The notes beneath the pieces were generated by a model, which was not told the DNA's origin, made no database searches, and was given only the letters and a program-made list of their open reading frames with translations. Positions 6,456 to 9,620 of a stretch of DNA of 9,620 nucleotides are shown piece after piece. The translations under genes were made by a program, and so were the position numbers. The number at the start of each line of letters is the position of its first letter. The first letter of the stretch is position 1. The DNA is from Chlamydiota bacterium (lineage in GTDB: Bacteria; Auribacterota; UBA3054; B51-G9). The stretch covers positions 1 through 9,620 of the forward strand of contig JAUVKG010000074.1 in assembly GCA_030596365.1 (NCBI GenBank). Reading direction: 5' to 3'.

Positions 6456-6542
6456 CTTTGCGGGCTTAGCGCCTTGAACGTGAGTACAGCGTTACTTCGT
6501 TAGGCGAGAGTTTCTTTAATATTTATATTTTTTGATATTAAA
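6456..6542 (+). repeat. CTTTGCGNGCTTAGCG dispersed repeat, copy 2, interrupted
   Basis: This copy matches the 9563-9620 copy on both sides of a break: CTTTGCGGGCTTAGCGCCTT up to 6475, then from 6502 a GGCGAGAG block and an AT-rich tail ending GATATTAAAT. The 26 bases between (6476-6501) are absent from the 9563 copy and belong to an arm of the inverted repeat. Confidence 0.75.
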
Positions 6543-6615
6543 TTTATTTATTAATACAAAACAATTTCATTTTTTTTATATCGACAGCAACGAAGTAACG
6601 CTGTACTCACGTTCA
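6475..6615. repeat. Perfect 27-bp inverted repeat around an 87-bp AT-rich spacer
   Basis: Arm 6475-6501 begins TGAACGTGAGTACAG and ends TTACTTCGTT. Arm 6589-6615 is its exact reverse complement over all 27 bases. The spacer 6502-6588 is AT-rich and contains the tail of the CTTTGCG repeat. The second arm continues inward as GACAGC (6583-6588), matching the copy at 3016-3033, so it is the longer member of the family. A transcript through it could form a long stem with a large loop. Confidence 0.9.
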
Positions 6616-6625
6616 TCATGGTCGA

Positions 6626-6642
6626 CCCCAGCATACGCGGGG
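6626..6642. repeat. GC-rich hairpin element, exact inverse of 7038-7054
   Basis: CCCCAGCATACGCGGGG is the exact reverse complement of 7038-7054. The reverse strand folds as CCCCGC, loop GTAT, GC-T-GGGG. Its flanks (TCGAC before, GGCGC after) echo the TTGAC and GGCAC flanks of the tandem units at 3181-3236, so all belong to one family. Confidence 0.8.
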
Positions 6643-6753
6643 CGCAGCAGAATTATTTAATATAATTCTTTTTTGGGGTTATCTATGATTGCCATTTGTT
6701 GATCTTACCGAGAACGGATACAGAAGATTATCAGGCAAAATAGTTAAATTAAA

Positions 6754-6780
6754 ATCCTGTATATCTTGTATATCCTGTCA
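6754..6780. repeat. Three 9-bp ATCYTGTAT-type units
   Basis: ATCCTGTAT, ATCTTGTAT and ATCCTGTCA follow one another without spacers. I know very similar strings from intergenic DNA of unrelated bacteria, where they recur as short tandem blocks of unknown role. Confidence 0.7.
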
Positions 6781-6816
6781 TAAAATTCTTATTTAAAATA
6801 AATGAGTATAATTGAC

Positions 6817-6861
6817 TGTTATGGGGTCAGGCACCTAGTGAGTGTTATGGGGTCAGGCACC
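6817..6861. repeat. Direct pair of 19-bp GGGGTCAGGCACC elements
   Basis: TGTTATGGGGTCAGGCACC occurs identically at 6817-6835 and 6843-6861, separated by the seven bases TAGTGAG. The GGT-CAGGC-ACC core can form a small hairpin. The reverse complement GGTGCCTGACCCC is familiar to me from intergenic repeats in genomes that carry REP-associated IS200-like transposases; none is encoded in this window. Confidence 0.8.
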
Positions 6862-6893
6862 ATATCTCGACATTTTTTTAAAAAACACGGCAG

Positions 6894-6917
6894 CCCCGAT
6901 AGCGAAGTTCTTCGGGG
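6894..6917. repeat. CCCCGA / TCGGGG stem-loop with competing inner hairpin
   Basis: CCCCGA (6894-6899) and TCGGGG (6912-6917) form a 6-bp stem. Inside, CGAA-GTTC-TTCG (6903-6914) makes an alternative tight hairpin that overlaps the outer stem. On the minus strand it is over 300 bp past the GH127 stop and no T-run follows, so termination is uncertain. Confidence 0.5.
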
Positions 6918-7037
6918 AAGACTCGAAGATCACGAAGTAAAATTAACTGAAATCTTTTTTTCTTTTCAATTATCTTAATTTTAAATCATTTTGCTGTTAA
7001 TTATTTTGCAACAACAAAAAATGTCGATTATTGAAAA

Positions 7038-7054
7038 CCCCGCGTATGCTGGGG
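7038..7054. repeat. GC-rich hairpin element, exact inverse of 6626-6642
   Basis: CCCCGCGTATGCTGGGG folds as CCCCGC, loop GTAT, GC-T-GGGG with one bulged T. Only the 17-bp core is shared with 6626-6642; the flanks differ. It lies about 165 bp beyond the stop of the GH127-type gene. Confidence 0.8.
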
Positions 7055-7082
7055 CATTCAACACTTTTTGATGATTAAATTT

Positions 7083-7112
7083 TTCTGTGAAGTTCTGTGC
7101 GCTCTGTGGTTA
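7083..7112. repeat. CTGTG-phased short repeat block
   Basis: CTGTG recurs at 7085, 7095 and 7104 in TTCTGTGAAG, TTCTGTGCGC and TCTGTGGTTA, followed by AATAAAAT. Blocks ending CTCTGTGGTTAAAT are familiar to me from intergenic DNA of many unrelated bacteria. I see no coding or promoter function. Confidence 0.6.
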
Positions 7113-7220
7113 AATAAAATAGTGATTTTATAAACAGAATGATTTAGTGACAGTCGATATATTCTAACAATACCATTAATTCGCATAAGCGCACTGAGAA
7201 TTTAGGGAAAGCAAAGCAAA

Positions 7221-9458
7221 TTAGTCAGTAGCGGGTCGAACACTACGTAGAGGATTCTGCTTCGAAAAATCTGCGGAAGGAAAGTCTTTGATTTTGAGCC
7301 ATGAAATATATGGATTTAATTTTTCACCCGCACTGTCGAAATCAGATAAAACAATTTTACGGCCATTAACATCCTGTACCTGAACTTGGACGATAGCGTT
7401 ATCGTCCGAATCCTTTGGCAATAGCTTAGGATTTAATTTGTTCAAGTCAAACAACGGATCTTCTTTAGGAGTTACAATCTCCAAAACAGAAATCCAATTC
7501 TCTTGCGAGCTTTCTTTTTTGGCACCGATAACTACTTCCATTTCATGGGAACCCTTACCTAATCCGGTTTTGGACCATTTCCAGACCGGACTGTGACAGT
7601 GAAAAGGTGCAAACTCATTAGTCTGTTGCACCTGACCTACAGGCTTGCCATCAATCTTAACGATGGCTTTGCCACCTTGACTAGATTGTGCGCCGGTCCA
7701 AGTAATTTCATCCCCCAAAAATCGATATACAAATCGGGCACCTGACCCATTACTCGCAAACGTTGAAATGCCAGCTCCAATATATGGTCGCCATGTATCA
7801 TCGAAATCTATATAATCTTCTGGATTCTGCCTTTTCAATGCTAGAAGTACCGGACCGCGATAGATAGAGGCTCTGCCGGCACTTTCCTTTTGACCTATCC
7901 AGAAATACAGCTCCATATCTAAATCTAGTTCTATAGTTTGTTCGCCTTTGGAAATTTCCGTAACGGAAAAATAGCTGCCAGCCTTAACTCCTTTAATAGC
8001 TTTACCATCTACTTTAATTTCGCAGGTTTGTTTCGACCAGTTAGGAATTCTAAGTTTTAAGGTATATTCAACAGGCTTTTTGGCAGATGTCTTAATAAAA
8101 ACCAAACCTTGACGTGGATAATCACTTAGTACTTGAATCGTTATTGGCACTCCCTTGACTACAGTTTCATATTTAGCCGGTCCATACCAGTTCAATACTA
8201 TTCCATTATCATCCTGCATTAGAGCCCAATCACTTAATAATCCAAATCCACGCGGCGCATTTGCTGTGCAACAAGTCAAACCTCCAGGTGGAGAGCGTCT
8301 ACCGTCCATAGGAGTATGATAATGACAGTACCCATCTCGAAGTTCATAGCCGGCTATCGCATTGACCAGACTCAATTCAAGTTCATCAGCCACAATAGGG
8401 TTGCCGGTAAGCTTTAACATCTCAATACACATCGCAGACCAGGCAATGGTACAACAGGTTTCCTTGGTTAAACGGTCATAAGGGTTGCCTCGTGCCTCTT
8501 CTCCAGAGCTGAAAGCTCCGTGATTAAACCGTTCGAACTTAGCAATACTCCACCAAATCTTCTCAAATGCCTGTTTATACTGCTCCTCACCGGTCAACCA
8601 ATATAGCTCCGCCAGTGCCATTATTCCATGTAATGCTTCCCAGCGACTAATCTCATTTTCAAAATATTCTTTTCCGGCAAGTGCATTTGCTGCATAATCA
8701 ACATTTTTAGCATATTCTACATCGACGATCTGCTTGGCCAAATCCAAATATCGCTGTTGCCCCGTGACACGGTATAATAAGCAAAGCGAATGCCCGGGCG
8801 AAAGATTGGTATAAAAATCCATTCGGGAACCCATCTCTCCGGGTTTATTTAAAAATTTATCGCACAGCAAATCTGCAATTTTACAACTTGCCGCCAAGGC
8901 CTGTTGATCACCGGTAGTCTCATACCAGAGGGTTAGGCCCATCATACCAAAATAATGTCCCCATAAATCCCAGTTTTGCGGGGCAATAACGTTGTACTTT
9001 TCTTCTGATACTCTACAGGTAAGACGGTCACTTTTTTCATATACACCTAAGTAGCCGTCTTCAGCCTGTAATGAGATAAGTTTTTCAACAAATTTGCTTA
9101 AATACTTTTTAAGAGCGGGAACATTAGTAAGACGATATATCTGTACAGCGCTAGTTAGGTATTTACCATAAAATTCACCGGCCCAGGGTAATAATAAAAC
9201 CGGATGTGACTCTTGTTCACGTGTCGCCAGAAAATCCAGCATCTCAGGATGTTTGTCAGGAGCAACCATAACCCAATTCTCCGATATGGTGGTTATGTAA
9301 TCCTTCATAAATCCAAAGAGTTGATACTTGGTTTCCGGTATCGGCCTGAATATTCTCCGTTCCACCATATTTGTATCCCCCAGTGCTATTACCGTATTAA
9401 AAAGGGAAGAACAAATAAGTCCAACGGTCAGATTTTTCTTAAACAAATTCATTACCAT
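7221..9458 (-). CDS. Secreted GH127-type (DUF1680) glycosidase with extra C-terminal beta domain
   Basis: This is a predicted beta-L-arabinofuranosidase-like hydrolase. A signal peptide covers about residues 4-27. Residues 45-410 form the helical barrel of the family (WDLWGHYFGMMGLTLWYETTGD at 163-184). Motifs match the characterised bifidobacterial enzyme as I recall it: GEEARGNPY gives Glu321 as acid/base, KETC gives Glu333 and Cys335, and GLTCCTAN gives Cys396 and Cys397, the zinc-bound cysteine nucleophile site. Residues 425-540 are the following beta-sandwich (LKLRIPNW, ASIYRGPVLLAL). Residues 565-662 add a galactose-binding-like module (GDEITWTGAQ, AIVKIDGKPV), and a tail of about 80 residues follows, so it is longer than typical family members. 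There is no PEP-CTERM tail, so it is probably free or periplasmic. The true start may be the second ATG at 9452 (MNLFKKN), which gives a cleaner signal peptide. The family also includes enzymes for other sugars, such as aceric acid in rhamnogalacturonan-II. Confidence 0.9.
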   Translation of the reverse strand: MVMNLFKKNLTVGLICSSLFNTVIALGDTNMVERRIFRPIPETKYQLFGFMKDYITTISENWVMVAPDKHPEMLDFLATREQESHPVLLLPWAGEFYGKYLTSAVQIYRLTNVPALKKYLSKFVEKLISLQAEDGYLGVYEKSDRLTCRVSEEKYNVIAPQNWDLWGHYFGMMGLTLWYETTGDQQALAASCKIADLLCDKFLNKPGEMGSRMDFYTNLSPGHSLCLLYRVTGQQRYLDLAKQIVDVEYAKNVDYAANALAGKEYFENEISRWEALHGIMALAELYWLTGEEQYKQAFEKIWWSIAKFERFNHGAFSSGEEARGNPYDRLTKETCCTIAWSAMCIEMLKLTGNPIVADELELSLVNAIAGYELRDGYCHYHTPMDGRRSPPGGLTCCTANAPRGFGLLSDWALMQDDNGIVLNWYGPAKYETVVKGVPITIQVLSDYPRQGLVFIKTSAKKPVEYTLKLRIPNWSKQTCEIKVDGKAIKGVKAGSYFSVTEISKGEQTIELDLDMELYFWIGQKESAGRASIYRGPVLLALKRQNPEDYIDFDDTWRPYIGAGISTFASNGSGARFVYRFLGDEITWTGAQSSQGGKAIVKIDGKPVGQVQQTNEFAPFHCHSPVWKWSKTGLGKGSHEMEVVIGAKKESSQENWISVLEIVTPKEDPLFDLNKLNPKLLPKDSDDNAIVQVQVQDVNGRKIVLSDFDSAGEKLNPYISWLKIKDFPSADFSKQNPLRSVRPATD

Positions 9459-9620
9459 CCCATAGGTTAAAATTCAGCTATTAAACCACCGATAAACACT
9501 ACGTTTTACATTCAACTTTTCAAAAAGCAATATTTGGTTTTTAATTACTTTGTTAGTATTTCCTTTGCGTGCTTAGCGCCTTAGCGAGAGTTGTTTTATA
9601 TTTATATTTTGATATTAAAT
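9459..9620. other. Upstream region of the GH127-type gene
   Basis: These 162 AT-rich bases hold no gene. On the minus strand the best promoter match is TTGAAA, 16 bases, TAGTGT, which is too weak to call. An imperfect inverted repeat (GGTTAAAA with TTAAACC, 9465-9487) lies just before the start. The rest, from 9563, is a dispersed repeat. Confidence 0.6.
9563..9620 (+). repeat. CTTTGCGNGCTTAGCG dispersed repeat, copy 3, uninterrupted
   Basis: CTTTGCGTGCTTAGCGCCTT is followed directly by AGCGAGAG and an AT-rich tail ending GATATTAAAT at the window edge. It aligns with 6456-6542 except for the 26 bases present only in that copy, so it serves as the uninterrupted reference. It may continue past the window. 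Confidence 0.75.

Larger units (their letters stand above)
6171..7220. other. Repeat-rich 1.05-kb intergenic region, no gene seen
   Basis: No coding frame with a credible start, length or composition is visible on either strand, and I see no tRNA-like fold. The region is a patchwork. From left to right it holds: leader and promoter of the 969-residue gene; an inverted repeat at 6304-6339; two IS-end-like units at 6406-6448; a CTTTGCG repeat interrupted by one arm of a 27-bp inverted repeat; a GC-rich hairpin at 6626-6642; 9-bp ATCYTGTAT units at 6754-6780; a paired GGGGTCAGGCACC element at 6817-6861; a CCCCGA/TCGGGG hairpin at 6894-6917; the inverted copy of the GC hairpin at 7038-7054; and CTGTG units at 7083-7112. 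The stretches between these are AT-rich with nothing I can name. Confidence 0.8.

Noticed and set aside
7031..7060. CCCCGCGTATGCTGGGG resembles the core of type I-E CRISPR repeats.
   Set aside because: Copies are single or tandem without spacers, differently flanked and in both orientations; no array and no cas gene are present.
7185..7200. CGCATAAGCGC near the GH127 stop as a terminator hairpin.
   Set aside because: The stem is only about three to four base pairs and lacks a following T-run.
9213..9470. Plus-strand open frame of 85 codons.
   Set aside because: It lies over the signal-peptide and barrel coding part of the GH127-type gene, with no start context or recognisable protein features.

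Overview
The window carries four protein-coding genes, all read from the minus strand (right to left), separated by long AT-rich gaps full of short repeats. Each gene starts with a Sec-type signal peptide. Two end in a PEP-CTERM cell-surface sorting signal (Pro-Glu-Pro, hydrophobic stretch, basic tail). Recognisable products are a GH127-type (DUF1680) glycosidase, a DUF4038 / GH140-like glycosidase with a LamG-like lectin domain, and two secreted beta-sandwich proteins. This mix, with AT-rich DNA and no clear Shine-Dalgarno sequences, suggests an uncultured polysaccharide-degrading member of the PVC group, most likely Kiritimatiellota or Lentisphaerota. That placement is inference; there is no marker gene.

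Layout in order of transcription: GH127-type enzyme (9458 to 7221); a 1.05-kb gap (7220 to 6171) that is a patchwork of dispersed repeats and holds a near-consensus promoter for the next gene; a 969-residue PEP-CTERM protein (6170 to 3261) made of two tandem halves, each of three beta-rich units; a 474-bp gap (3260 to 2787) with GC-rich tandem hairpins, another repeat cluster and a likely promoter; the 741-residue DUF4038-LamG-PEP-CTERM enzyme (2786 to 561); and after 53 bp a secreted protein (507 to beyond base 1) cut off by the window edge. The last two are probably co-transcribed.

Functionally this looks like a secreted or surface-displayed glycan-degradation neighbourhood. A GH127-like and a GH140-like enzyme together recall pectin or rhamnogalacturonan-II side-chain breakdown, though DUF4038 and DUF1680 are broad families and the substrate is not proven. 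The PEP-CTERM proteins would need an exosortase encoded elsewhere.

The most unusual signals are in the non-coding DNA and at one gene end: a heptanucleotide array that encodes the membrane segment of a PEP-CTERM anchor; a hairpin family (four copies) whose stem changes are compensatory; a perfect 27-bp inverted repeat whose arm interrupts a repeat seen uninterrupted elsewhere in the window; and several short repeats of types familiar from other bacterial intergenic regions.
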